A stretch of DNA of 8,340 bases from Paracoccaceae bacterium (GCA_024742655.1 JANSYB010000067.1:1-8340), one strand, 5' to 3'; positions 1 through 6,142 are shown, counted from the stretch's first letter. Numbers and translations: made by a program. Notes: a model not told the origin generated them from the letters alone.

Positions 1-330
1 CTTCCGCAAATCCCCTGGGAACAGGCGATTGATACTCTCGATATTGCGCGGCGCAAATTCCCAGGCTCTCCCGCGTCGCTCGATGCGCTTTGCCGTCGGT
101 TTTCCATCGACAATTCGGACAGGACATTGCACGGCGCCTTGCTCGACTCTGAAATCCTGGCCGAAGTGTATCTGGAATTGATTGGTGGTCGGCAGCCGGA
201 TTTCGCCCTGGGCGTCGATCACAAGAAAACCACCGACAGCGGAGCGCAGGATACAGACTGGCGCCCCGCCGGTCCCCGGCCGACGCCGCTTCCAGCAAGA
301 CTGACAGTGGAAGAACGCGCCGCCCACTAG
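1..330 (+). CDS. dnaQ: DNA polymerase III epsilon subunit (proofreading exonuclease), 3' part, prematurely stopped
   Basis: This is the C-terminal part of the 3'-5' proofreading exonuclease of the replicative DNA polymerase; the gene begins outside the window. The frame is open from base 1 and gives 109 residues. It contains the family stretch [19 protein letters not shown] and then the ExoIII motif HGALLD, with the catalytic His at 130-132 and a metal-binding Asp at 145-147. The sequence [11 protein letters not shown] follows, as in other epsilon subunits. A proline-rich linker then leads to LTVEERAAH and a TAG stop at 328-330. In E. coli DnaQ the equivalent place reads EEIAAHEA and continues to a C-terminal LWRA, so the stop falls inside the conserved tail that contacts the polymerase alpha subunit. 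The exonuclease core seen here is intact. The identity is sure; whether the stop is real, a sequencing error or suppressed is open. Confidence 0.93.
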   Translation, partial: LPQIPWEQAIDTLDIARRKFPGSPASLDALCRRFSIDNSDRTLHGALLDSEILAEVYLELIGGRQPDFALGVDHKKTTDSGAQDTDWRPAGPRPTPLPARLTVEERAAH

Positions 331-381
331 GCTTTCGTAGAGCAGTTGGGCGACGACCCTCTTTGGAAAAGTGAGGCTTAA
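328..381 (+). pseudogene. Stranded C-terminal tail of dnaQ behind an in-frame TAG
   Basis: After the TAG at 328-330 the dnaQ frame continues without a break for 16 codons: AFVEQLGDDPLWKSEA, then TAA at 379-381. With Glu in place of the stop, the join reads AAHEAFVEQLGDDPLW, which matches the AAHEA...LW pattern at the end of E. coli DnaQ. GAG to TAG is one base change, at 328. The TAA interlocks with the secB stop on the other strand, as expected if 381 was the ancestral gene end. I therefore read this as lost coding sequence, not spacer. Known function of the region: binding of epsilon to the polymerase alpha subunit. Confidence 0.8.
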
Positions 382-884
382 GCGTCCGGCGTCGCTTTTT
401 CCTCGGCTGCCGCGGCCTGGCGGCGCATGATCTCATTGCGATAGAGCTGAACGAAATCGATCGTTTCGAGATTGAGCGGCGGAAAGCCACCATCCCGTGT
501 AATATCGCTTACGATCCGGCGCAGGAACGGGAACAGCATCCGGGGGCATTCGATCAGCAGGAAAGGATGCATCTGATCTTCCGGAACACCCTCGATGCTG
601 AAGACGCCGATATATTCGAGTTCCAGCAGGAACAGTTCCTCTTCGGTGCCCTTGTTACGAGACGTGATGTTGAGCTTGACCATCACCTCGTACTGGTGCT
701 CGACCGAGCGTTTCTTGGCATCGAGATTGACGGCAACCTGAACGTCGGGCGTGACCTCACCACCTGTTCCGCGTTGTGACAGGATATTCTCGAAAGACAA
801 ATCGCGAATGAATTGGGTCAGCACGCTCATCTTGGGCTGTGCTTGGGTGGCTTCGGTCTGGGCGGCGGCTTCATTGTCGGCCAT
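378..884 (-). CDS. secB: Protein-export chaperone SecB
   Basis: SecB is a cytosolic tetrameric chaperone that holds preproteins unfolded and hands them to SecA for export through SecYEG. The protein has 168 residues. An Ala/Gln/Glu-rich N-terminal tail of about 20 residues is followed by the SecB fold. Recognisable family stretches are IRDLSFE (about 26-32), YIGVFSIEGV (about 111-120), ECPRMLFPFLRRIVSD and GFPPLNLETIDF near the C-terminus. The start is supported by an AGGAG box (minus strand, 892-896) seven bases before the ATG. The TAA stop (378-380) overlaps the original end of the convergent dnaQ frame. fxsA lies 60 bases upstream on the same strand and may share its transcript. The length is normal for alphaproteobacteria. 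Confidence 0.96.
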   Translation of the reverse strand: MADNEAAAQTEATQAQPKMSVLTQFIRDLSFENILSQRGTGGEVTPDVQVAVNLDAKKRSVEHQYEVMVKLNITSRNKGTEEELFLLELEYIGVFSIEGVPEDQMHPFLLIECPRMLFPFLRRIVSDITRDGGFPPLNLETIDFVQLYRNEIMRRQAAAAEEKATPDA

Positions 885-890
885 CTGTGC

Positions 891-896
891 TCTCCT
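891..896 (-). promoter_or_regulatory. Ribosome binding site of secB
   Basis: AGGAGA on the minus strand, seven bases before the secB ATG; it fixes the start at 884. Confidence 0.75.
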
Positions 897-944
897 GGCG
901 AAACGACTGGTTTTGCGAAGCCTTAGCAGGATGACTGTCGGGGC

Positions 945-1448
945 TCAATGCCTAGTCCAGCCTGACGGACCCTGGGCATGCTTCCTTGGCGGTTCGACCT
1001 GTGTCGCATCCGGGTCGATTTCCTGAAACTCTCCGTCGATCACATCCTCCCGTCCGGGTGCGTGTCGCGCCGGGCCCTCCGGCCCCATCTCGAAGCGGGA
1101 AACATGAACCCGCTTGCGAAGATAGGCGAACGCGGCACGGCGGACCGGCGGCATCAGCAGGGCAAACCCGATCCCATCCGTGAAAAAACCGGGCGTCAGA
1201 AGAAGCGCGCCAGCGATCAGGATCATCGCGCCATGCGCCAGTGGTTCGGTCGGATCGTCGAGCTTTTCGAACGAATTGCGCAGGTTTCCCATGGCCATCG
1301 CACCCTGAGTGCGTACCAGCCAGGTACCAAGGATTGCCGTCAGGATCACGATCCCGAGAGTTGGCCACAGCCCAAGCAGGCCGCCAACCTGAATGAACAG
1401 AGCGATCTCGATCAACGGAACGGCAAGAAACGCCGCAAACAGCCACAT
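945..1448 (-). CDS. fxsA: FxsA family inner-membrane protein
   Basis: FxsA proteins are small cytoplasmic-membrane proteins; in E. coli, overproduction relieves exclusion of phage T7 by the F plasmid, and the everyday role is unclear. From the ATG at 1446-1448 the protein has 167 residues. It starts MWLFAAFLAVPLIEIALFI, with hydrophobic segments near residues 2-20, 25-45 and 72-98. The family signature LLLTPGFFTDGIGFALLMPPVR lies at about 82-103, split here by nothing unusual. A basic stretch and an acidic tail with DVIDGEFQEI follow. The frame is open further upstream to 1505, but that extension is not family-like. The GGGGGAA box (1455-1461) six bases before 1448 supports the shorter start. 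The gene diverges from the Tim44-like gene and lies upstream of secB on the same strand. Confidence 0.9.
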   Translation of the reverse strand: MWLFAAFLAVPLIEIALFIQVGGLLGLWPTLGIVILTAILGTWLVRTQGAMAMGNLRNSFEKLDDPTEPLAHGAMILIAGALLLTPGFFTDGIGFALLMPPVRRAAFAYLRKRVHVSRFEMGPEGPARHAPGREDVIDGEFQEIDPDATQVEPPRKHAQGPSGWTRH

Positions 1449-1454
1449 ATGATG

Positions 1455-1461
1455 TTCCCCC
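1455..1461 (-). promoter_or_regulatory. Ribosome binding site deciding the fxsA start
   Basis: GGGGGAA on the minus strand, six bases before the ATG at 1448. It supports a 167-residue protein over the 186-residue extended frame. Confidence 0.55.
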
Positions 1462-1547
1462 AAGAAATACAGAGCCAGTACGGTGGACTTGCCCGGGACA
1501 ACCACCTACATAAGTGCAGAACACAAAGTTACCATGCCTGGCAGGTC

Positions 1548-1554
1548 AAGAGGT
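1548..1554 (+). promoter_or_regulatory. Ribosome binding site deciding the start of the Tim44-like gene
   Basis: AAGAGGT lies four bases before the ATG at 1559. It favours this start over the in-frame ATG at 1514, which would add 15 residues before the membrane anchor. Confidence 0.6.
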
Positions 1555-1558
1555 ACCC

Positions 1559-2221
1559 ATGAACTCGCCCTTATTACAGCTTCTGGTGCTGGCTGGCATC
1601 GCGATCTTTCTGATCCTGCGCCTGAAAAGCGTTCTGGGAACCCGAGATGGGTACGAGGCCCAACCCCAACCGCGGCCGGATCCGTCAACCAATCCACGCA
1701 GGCAGGAATTCGAGGTGATCGAAGGTGGCCCGGATTACGATATCACGGATCATGTGCCGGAAGGGTCGGAGGCGGCAACAGCCTTGATGGGAATGAAGCG
1801 CATTGAGCCCAGCTTCAACGTGACGGAGTTTCTCGGAGGCGCCAAGGGCGCCTATGAATGGATACTCATGGCGTTTGAACGTGGTCAAATGGACGAGATT
1901 GCACCCTTCCTGTCCGAAGACGTATTCGAAGCGTTCTCTCAGGTCGTCGACTCCCGACAGGAACAGGGCTTGTCCGTCGAAGCTGATTTTGTCGGGGTTC
2001 GAGAGACATCCCTTACGGATGCCGCGTTCGATCAAGCCACGGGGCGTGCCGAGATCACCGTGCGGTTCATTGGCGAACTGATTTCTGTCGTTCGCGATGC
2101 CAACGGAGAAATCATCGAAGGTCAGCCGGGACAGTCCAAGAAGCAAAAGGATACCTGGACCTTTGAACGCGTCATGGGTTCCGATGATCCCAACTGGCGG
2201 CTTGTTGCCACGGGCGAATGA
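1559..2221 (+). CDS. Tim44/TimA-like membrane-anchored adaptor protein
   Basis: This is a 220-residue bacterial relative of the mitochondrial import adaptor Tim44. One membrane helix lies at the N-terminus (about residues 4-20, PLLQLLVLAGIAIFLIL), followed by the short typical stretch RLKSVLGTRDGYE. A charged, Pro-rich linker runs to about residue 80. The Tim44-like domain follows: FNVTEFLGGAKGAYEWILMAFERGQ (86-110), FLSEDVFEAF (117-126), and a C-terminal beta part ending KKQKDTWTFERVMGSDDPNWRL. Proteins of this kind are placed at the inner membrane with the domain probably in the cytosol; their exact role in bacteria is not settled. The stop overlaps the mltA start in ATGA, so translation is likely coupled. 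Family assignment is firm; function is inferred from the family only. Confidence 0.87.
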   Translation: MNSPLLQLLVLAGIAIFLILRLKSVLGTRDGYEAQPQPRPDPSTNPRRQEFEVIEGGPDYDITDHVPEGSEAATALMGMKRIEPSFNVTEFLGGAKGAYEWILMAFERGQMDEIAPFLSEDVFEAFSQVVDSRQEQGLSVEADFVGVRETSLTDAAFDQATGRAEITVRFIGELISVVRDANGEIIEGQPGQSKKQKDTWTFERVMGSDDPNWRLVATGE

Positions 2222-3255
2222 CCCGGGCGCTGTGGGCAGCGCTTTGTCTCATGCTCTGCGCCGGACCATCGGTGGCAGAGCCTGACGTCACCCGTACGGT
2301 TCTTGATTTCTCAGATCTGGAAAACTGGGATCAGGATGAACACGGTGCGGCACTCGATGCTTTTCTTGTGACATGCCGCGACTTTGATGATCTGGATTGG
2401 GATGCGCTTTGCGCGCTGGCACAGCAAAAACCGAACGCGCGCGAGTTTTTCGAGCTTTTCTTTCGCCCGGTCCTTATCGAGGATGGAAAGCCGGCCCTGT
2501 TCACCGGGTATTTCGAGCCTGAGCTGGACGGATCACTATCGCCGGGTGGGCGCTATCGCTACCCGATTTATCGGCAGCCGGATGTTGCCAAATACGCGCG
2601 TCCCTGGCTCACGCGAAAACAGATCGAAACCGGCGAGTATATGAAGGGCAAGGGATTTGAGATTGCCTGGGTTGATGATCCGGTTGAACTTTTCTTTCTT
2701 CAGATCCAGGGATCTGGCCGTATTCGGTTGCCGAACGGCTCGGTGATCCGCGTCGGATATGGGGGCTCGAACGGCCATCCTTACCGGTCGGTGGGTGTCG
2801 AATTGGTCAGACGTGGTATCTACAAGGCCCACCAGGTTTCCGCCGATGTGATCAAGAATTGGGTGCGGCGCAATCCGGTTGTCGGGCAAGAGCTGCTTTG
2901 GCACAATCCGTCTTATGTCTTCTTCAGGCGCGTAACCTCGGTGCCGGCCGATCGTGGCCCATTGGGCGCGATGAACCGGTCTGTGACCGAGGGCCGAACT
3001 GTCGCTGTCGATCCGGCCTATGTTCCCCTGGGCGCCCCCGTCTGGGTGGAAAAGGATGGCGAGAACCCGATCCGACGGCTGATGATGGCCCAGGATACCG
3101 GGTCGGCCATCAAGGGGGCGCAGCGCGCGGATATCTTCTTTGGCACGGGCGACGCCGCAGGACGCGAGGCCGGCAAACTCAAGGATCCCGGACGAATGGT
3201 CGTTTTGCTGCCGATCCAGCGCGCCTATGCCATGGCCACGGAGCCGGACCTGTGA
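2218..3255 (+). CDS. mltA: Membrane-bound lytic murein transglycosylase A (MltA)
   Basis: MltA cleaves the glycan strands of peptidoglycan between MurNAc and GlcNAc and leaves 1,6-anhydro ends; it works in the periplasm. The protein has 345 residues. A signal peptide covers residues 1-20 with a likely cut after SVA. Cys14 does not sit in a good lipobox, so outer-membrane lipidation as in E. coli is doubtful. Family stretches are FTGYFEPELDGS (95-106), YPIYRQP (115-121), FFLQIQGSGRIRLPNG (159-174), YGGSNGHPYRSVG (181-193) and MAQDTGSAIKGAQRADIFFGTG (290-311). The last contains the conserved Asp region of the catalytic acid. The start overlaps the preceding stop by 4 bases (ATGA), and the stop overlaps the next start by 3 bases within GTGA. 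The double-psi barrel resembles that of the 3D domain. Confidence 0.95.
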   Translation: MTRALWAALCLMLCAGPSVAEPDVTRTVLDFSDLENWDQDEHGAALDAFLVTCRDFDDLDWDALCALAQQKPNAREFFELFFRPVLIEDGKPALFTGYFEPELDGSLSPGGRYRYPIYRQPDVAKYARPWLTRKQIETGEYMKGKGFEIAWVDDPVELFFLQIQGSGRIRLPNGSVIRVGYGGSNGHPYRSVGVELVRRGIYKAHQVSADVIKNWVRRNPVVGQELLWHNPSYVFFRRVTSVPADRGPLGAMNRSVTEGRTVAVDPAYVPLGAPVWVEKDGENPIRRLMMAQDTGSAIKGAQRADIFFGTGDAAGREAGKLKDPGRMVVLLPIQRAYAMATEPDL

Positions 3256-3845
3256 GCCGTCGGCGCCTGACGCCGGAAGAACTCGCCCTTTGGCGCAAGG
3301 TGGCCGACACGGCGGAGCGAAAAAACCCACACCGCAAGGATCCGGACAGCCATCAGATCCTGCGGCCCAAACCAAAGCCAGCGAAACCTGTTCCCCAGCC
3401 CCGTGAACGGTTCGAAATCGGCTCATGCGCGAACAATCAAACGCCGGGGCATGATGTCTTGCCGGGATTGCAGGACAGGATCGCGGCGCAACCCATCAAG
3501 ATGGACAAGAAGGCGCATGCCCGCCTGAAACGGGGCAAGCTGACACCCGAGGGCCGGATCGACCTGCACGGCATGACGATGGAACGCGCGCATCCCGCGC
3601 TGACCGGCTTCATCCTGAATGCGCAGGCACAGGGCAAGCGGCTGGTGCTGGTCATCACCGGCAAGGGCAAGCGATCCGATGACAGTGGCCCGATCCCGCA
3701 GCGCCCCGGCGTTTTACGCCACGCGGTGCCGCAATGGCTGTCGATGCCGCCCCTGGCGCAGGCGGTTCTGCAGGTGGCCGAGGCGCATGCCAAACACGGG
3801 GGCGGCGGGGCCTATTACGTCTATCTACGCCGACCACGCCAGTAG
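3252..3845 (+). CDS. Smr/MutS2 C-terminal domain protein
   Basis: This is a 197-residue protein with a stand-alone Smr domain; members of this family bind or cut nucleic acids, and some act as nucleases on DNA or on RNA. Residues 1-100 are basic, Pro-rich and probably mostly disordered, though the start MSRRRLTPEELALWRKVA looks helical. The Smr domain spans about 103-195, with the DLHGMT motif, then VLVITGKGKRS, then GVLRHAVPQWL and a final GGGGAYYVYLRR. The DLHG and TGKG motifs are the conserved, presumed active-site elements, and both are intact. I chose the GTG at 3252 because it overlaps the mltA stop (GTGA) and has GGAG eight bases upstream. The frame is open further upstream inside mltA, but that part is a shadow. 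The 3' end overlaps the convergent transporter gene by 21 bases. The substrate cannot be told from sequence. Confidence 0.9.
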   Translation: MSRRRLTPEELALWRKVADTAERKNPHRKDPDSHQILRPKPKPAKPVPQPRERFEIGSCANNQTPGHDVLPGLQDRIAAQPIKMDKKAHARLKRGKLTPEGRIDLHGMTMERAHPALTGFILNAQAQGKRLVLVITGKGKRSDDSGPIPQRPGVLRHAVPQWLSMPPLAQAVLQVAEAHAKHGGGGAYYVYLRRPRQ

Positions 3846-5048
3846 CGGCCGCGCCCGCGCGATCCCGATCACCATCATCACGGTGGTGAACACGAAATAC
3901 CCCGCGATAATCACGTATTGCGATTCCAGCCCCAGCCCCAGATCGATGCCCAGCCCGGTGATCCCCGGCCCGATGGCCGAGCCGAACACCATCACCGCCG
4001 CCGCCATCGCCTTGATCGACCCGATCCGGCCCGTGCCATAAAACTCCGCCCAGAAGGCGGCGGGCAGCGTGGTGTTGAACCCCGTCGTCAGCGCGAAAAA
4101 GAACATGCCCGCCATCATCGCCCCATAGCTTTCGGCATAGGCGAAAATCGCGAAGGCGGCGATCATCGGCACCTGCATGAACGGGATCAGCCGCGCGGTC
4201 CCGACCCGGTCCAGCGCCCAGCCGGATCCCACCATCGCCACGATCCCCACCACCGTGTAGAACGGGTACATCGCCACCAGCTCCACATGCGCCATCCCTT
4301 TGATCTCGGCAAAATGCACCTGGTGGAAAAAGAACGCCGTGTTGAACGCCGACGGGCCCAAGAGCGCCGGCACCATGAACCAGAAGAGCCAATGCAGGAA
4401 CGCCTGGTTCCGGGTCCAGTGGCGGCCCATCATGCCAAAGGCCTGGCTGGTTTCGGCCATGGATTGGGGCGTGCGTTCCTGCCGCAAGAGCACCGCCAGA
4501 AGTGGCAGGCCCATCAGGGCCATCACCGCCGCCGCCCCCCACAGGTACCGCCAGTCGTAAATCGCCATGAGCGACACGAAAAGCAGCGGCAACAGCGCCT
4601 CGCCCACCGCAAAGCCAAGTGTGGCGACCGACAGGGCCTTGCCCCGCGTCGCGATGAACCACCGCGCCATGGCGACCACGGCGATATGGCTGGTCATGCC
4701 CTGCCCCGTGAACCGCAGCGCAAAGATGACGAAGATCAGCCCCCACCACACCGGGTTCAGCGCCATCGCCAGACAGGCGCCCGCCAGCAGGATCAGGATC
4801 ACCGGGGCCAGCGCGCGGACACGGAACCGGTCGGTCAGCCCCCCGGCCCAGATCATCACCAGCGCCGAGGCCGTGGTGCCCAGCGTATAAATCCCGCCCC
4901 ATTGCCCGTGCGAGAGGTCAAACGCCGTGCGGATTTCCCCGGCGAAAATCGAGATGAAAAAGGTCTGTCCGAAACTGCTGAGAAATGTCAGCAGCACCCC
5001 CACCGTCAACCACGGCGCATTGTCCCTGAAGAAATCCAGACCTCGCAT
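3825..5048 (-). CDS. Major facilitator superfamily transporter, substrate unknown
   Basis: This is a 407-residue inner-membrane secondary transporter with about 12 hydrophobic helices. The first set lies near residues 13-35, 51-71, 77-98, 101-118, 137-162 and 166-188; six more run from about 217 to 397. The MFS motif A, GGLTDRFRVR (69-78), sits between helices 2 and 3. A second, weaker copy, GWALDRVGTAR (276-286), lies in the second half, as expected from the family's internal duplication. The loop between the halves (about 189-215) is short. The start at 5048 has AAGGG close upstream (spacing about 3), which is short. No residues point to a substrate. GC is high. The gene overlaps the Smr gene tail to tail by 21 bases, so the two do not form an operon. 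A G-rich tract lies just upstream of the start. Confidence 0.92.
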   Translation of the reverse strand: MRGLDFFRDNAPWLTVGVLLTFLSSFGQTFFISIFAGEIRTAFDLSHGQWGGIYTLGTTASALVMIWAGGLTDRFRVRALAPVILILLAGACLAMALNPVWWGLIFVIFALRFTGQGMTSHIAVVAMARWFIATRGKALSVATLGFAVGEALLPLLFVSLMAIYDWRYLWGAAAVMALMGLPLLAVLLRQERTPQSMAETSQAFGMMGRHWTRNQAFLHWLFWFMVPALLGPSAFNTAFFFHQVHFAEIKGMAHVELVAMYPFYTVVGIVAMVGSGWALDRVGTARLIPFMQVPMIAAFAIFAYAESYGAMMAGMFFFALTTGFNTTLPAAFWAEFYGTGRIGSIKAMAAAVMVFGSAIGPGITGLGIDLGLGLESQYVIIAGYFVFTTVMMVIGIARARPLLAWSA

Positions 5049-5072
5049 GGCCCTTGGTGGCCTGAAATGAGC

Positions 5073-5096
5073 GGGGAGGGAAAGGGGAAAGGTGGG
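5073..5096 (+). promoter_or_regulatory. Putative G-quadruplex motif upstream of the MFS gene
   Basis: Four G-runs of 4, 3, 4 and 3 bases are separated by 1, 3 and 6 bases, which fits the usual G3+N1-7 pattern. It lies on the + strand, the template for the leftward transporter gene, and ends 25 bases before that gene's start codon. A role in expression is only inferred. Confidence 0.4.
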
Positions 5097-5113
5097 AAGG
5101 CCCGCGACTCGGA

Positions 5114-5147
5114 GGGTAACAACTAGGCCTTCGGGATAACAACAGGG
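5114..5147 (+). repeat. Paired direct repeat with TAACAAC core
   Basis: GGGTAACAACTAGG (5114-5127) and GGGATAACAACAGGG (5133-5147) share the core TAACAAC at 5117 and 5137, exactly 20 bases or about two helical turns apart. The second unit is also half of an ATAAC/GTTAT inverted repeat (5136-5151). This could be a regulator site for the MFS promoter or a remnant of island insertion. Confidence 0.35.
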
Positions 5148-5267
5148 TTATTTGGTTTGCACGGTTTGTGCCTCTACAGGGACCGCACTTGCAATAAAAT
5201 TGGCAAAGACACGGCTTTTCGTCTAAAGGTTGATGCAAGTTAGCTTCTGTCTCGCAAAGCGTTTACC

Positions 5268-5287
5268 TTGATTTAGTCAATCGTTGA
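5268..5287 (+). promoter_or_regulatory. Candidate operator of the three-gene island operon
   Basis: The elements TTGA, TCAA and TTGA occur in turn at 5268, 5277 and 5284, forming two overlapping inverted repeats with spacers of 5 and 3 bases immediately before the first gene. Antitoxins with an XRE helix-turn-helix often repress their own promoter through such sites, and an XRE gene is the second gene here. A TTTACC at 5262 and a TATATA at 5288 are weak promoter-like boxes. This is inference from layout. Confidence 0.3.
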
Positions 5288-5292
5288 TATAT

Positions 5293-5784
5293 ATGGCAAC
5301 ACTGATACAATTAAGCGAATCGGGCTGCATCGACACTATCGACCCTTTGGAAGAGGACGAACTTCCGTGGAGAACGCTATATGGCACAATCGCCTTTTTG
5401 GAATGGCTAGAAAATGACCTGCCGAATTTAGATCATGATCCGATGTTCGCCAGTCTTTCGCCACTGGAACAACTGTTCGCGGCTTTCGCAGAGTATGCAT
5501 CTGGTGACATGCTTCTTACTGATAGGCGCTTCAAAAAACTTAGTTGTACACCAGAGCGTTTCGTCTGGGAAATCAAAACGGAAGATGTTCGCGTGTTCGG
5601 GTGGGTCCCAACGAAAGACACTTTTTTGTGCTGCTATGGTGACAGCGCAGACAGGATCAAGATCGAGGACAGCTATGGCAGATACATCGCTCAAACAGTC
5701 TATGTCAGAGAGAATATGGATCTTGATGAGCCAAAATTTGTTGCAAGCGGAGCACTAGAAGATGTCGTTTCGGATAAAGATTGA
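5293..5784 (+). CDS. Hypothetical protein, possible RelE/HigB-like toxin of a toxin-antitoxin pair
   Basis: From ATG 5293 this is a 163-residue protein; a TTG at 5284 would add three residues. Neither start has a clear ribosome binding site, so a leaderless message is possible. Residues 1-60 are acidic, with an aromatic patch (WRTLYGTIAFLEWLE, 26-40). Residues 79-122 read RFKKL, then FVWEIKTEDVRVFGWVP and DTFLCCYGDSADRIK. This resembles the core of HigB/Gp49-type RelE toxins, where a W-E-h-R-h strand is followed by a VRVF-like strand and a hydrophobic strand. The usual basic KKT end is replaced by SADRIK, and the length exceeds the usual 90-120 residues. The next gene, which it overlaps by 23 bases, encodes an XRE protein, the classic partner. 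GC is clearly lower than in flanking genes. The toxin call is inference; no function is shown. Confidence 0.6.
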   Translation: MATLIQLSESGCIDTIDPLEEDELPWRTLYGTIAFLEWLENDLPNLDHDPMFASLSPLEQLFAAFAEYASGDMLLTDRRFKKLSCTPERFVWEIKTEDVRVFGWVPTKDTFLCCYGDSADRIKIEDSYGRYIAQTVYVRENMDLDEPKFVASGALEDVVSDKD

Positions 5785-6142
5785 CCCAAAGAACAGAATG
5801 TCAGCGCGGTTCATTAGTCGCCTTCAAAAAGCGATCCAAACGGCATTGATTGAATCTGGAAAGACGCAGCAAGAAGTCGCGACTCTTCTTGATGTTGACC
5901 GATCAGTTATAAATCGGCGTTTGAAAGGAAACGCAAATCTAACCGCACGATCAATCGCGGAATTTGCCTATGCTTTCGACAAAGATATCGAAGTAAACTT
6001 TGTTGATAAGGCCCGTGCGGATCACTCCAACATTCCGACGGCTGACAACAGAGTTGTTGACTTGGGTGAAGCTCGTGGAAGCTCAACCTCTGGGACAGCT
6101 AGACCACAGAATACCTTCAATCTAGAAAGTGCCGCTTCGTGA
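5762..6142 (+). CDS. XRE-type helix-turn-helix protein, likely antitoxin/repressor
   Basis: This is a 126-residue predicted DNA-binding protein. Residues 1-28 (MSFRIKIDPKNRMSARFISR then a helix) look like the N-terminal part of alphaproteobacterial XRE proteins found next to toxin-like genes. The helix-turn-helix spans about 33-75: KTQQEVATLLDVDRSVINRRLKG holds the two helices, with Arg/Ser/Asn in the recognition helix. The tail from about 84 is polar and probably disordered, a common place for toxin binding in antitoxins. I chose ATG 5762, which overlaps the first gene by 23 bases and has GCGGAG nine bases upstream. ATG 5798 is a second possibility but would remove the conserved N-terminus. 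The stop overlaps the next start in GTGA. It probably represses this operon and neutralises the first gene product, which is an inference from arrangement. Confidence 0.78.
   Translation: MSFRIKIDPKNRMSARFISRLQKAIQTALIESGKTQQEVATLLDVDRSVINRRLKGNANLTARSIAEFAYAFDKDIEVNFVDKARADHSNIPTADNRVVDLGEARGSSTSGTARPQNTFNLESAAS

Larger units (their letters stand above)
1449..1558. promoter_or_regulatory. Divergent promoter region between fxsA and the Tim44-like gene
   Basis: These 110 bases separate two divergent starts, so promoters for both the fxsA-secB side and the Tim44-mltA-Smr operon should lie here or overlap the ends. I could not pick convincing -35/-10 pairs on either strand. The assignment rests on gene layout only. 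Confidence 0.45.
5049..5292. other. Intergenic region between the divergent MFS gene and the AT-rich operon
   Basis: These 244 bases hold no credible gene. From the left they hold a purine-rich G-run tract (5073-5096), two direct repeats with TAACAAC cores 20 bases apart (5114-5147), a short GCAC/GTGC inverted repeat (5159-5171), and TTGA/TCAA repeats next to the first island gene (5268-5287). Base composition falls from GC-rich to AT-rich from about 5110 onward, which probably marks the left edge of acquired DNA. Promoters of both flanking genes should be here, but I could not assign -35/-10 boxes with confidence. Confidence 0.5.

Noticed and set aside
952..1524. Long open frame of 190 codons on the minus strand over fxsA
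   Set aside because: It is the shifted frame of fxsA: rich in Arg, Gly, Trp and Asp, with no family pattern, while the fxsA frame matches its family.
978..1562. Open frame of 194 codons on the + strand opposite fxsA
   Set aside because: Antisense shadow of a GC-rich gene; sequence is low in hydrophobics, His/Gln/Arg rich, with no good ribosome binding site.
1685..2146. Open frame of 153 codons antisense to the Tim44-like gene
   Set aside because: Opposite a confirmed gene, with no domain or start signal.
2859..3251. Upstream extension of the Smr frame inside mltA
   Set aside because: The extra residues are a shadow of mltA; GTG 3252 with stop-start overlap and a ribosome binding site is the better start.
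2536..3426. Open frame of 296 codons antisense to mltA and the Smr gene
   Set aside because: It crosses two well-supported genes and shows no recognisable domain; such frames are common opposite GC-rich genes.
3655..4902. Open frame of 415 codons on the minus strand, Gly/Asp/Arg rich
   Set aside because: Shifted frame of the MFS gene; the composition is what frame-shifted GC-rich membrane protein genes give.
3918..5126. Open frame of 402 codons on the + strand antisense to the MFS gene
   Set aside because: His/Arg/Pro/Gln-rich shadow with no domain.
5159..5171. GCAC/GTGC hairpin as a terminator or small RNA
   Set aside because: Only four base pairs with no T-run.
5049..5292. tRNA or integrase attachment site at the left edge of the island
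   Set aside because: No cloverleaf pattern, no integrase gene and no matching repeat at the right edge of the three-gene operon were found.
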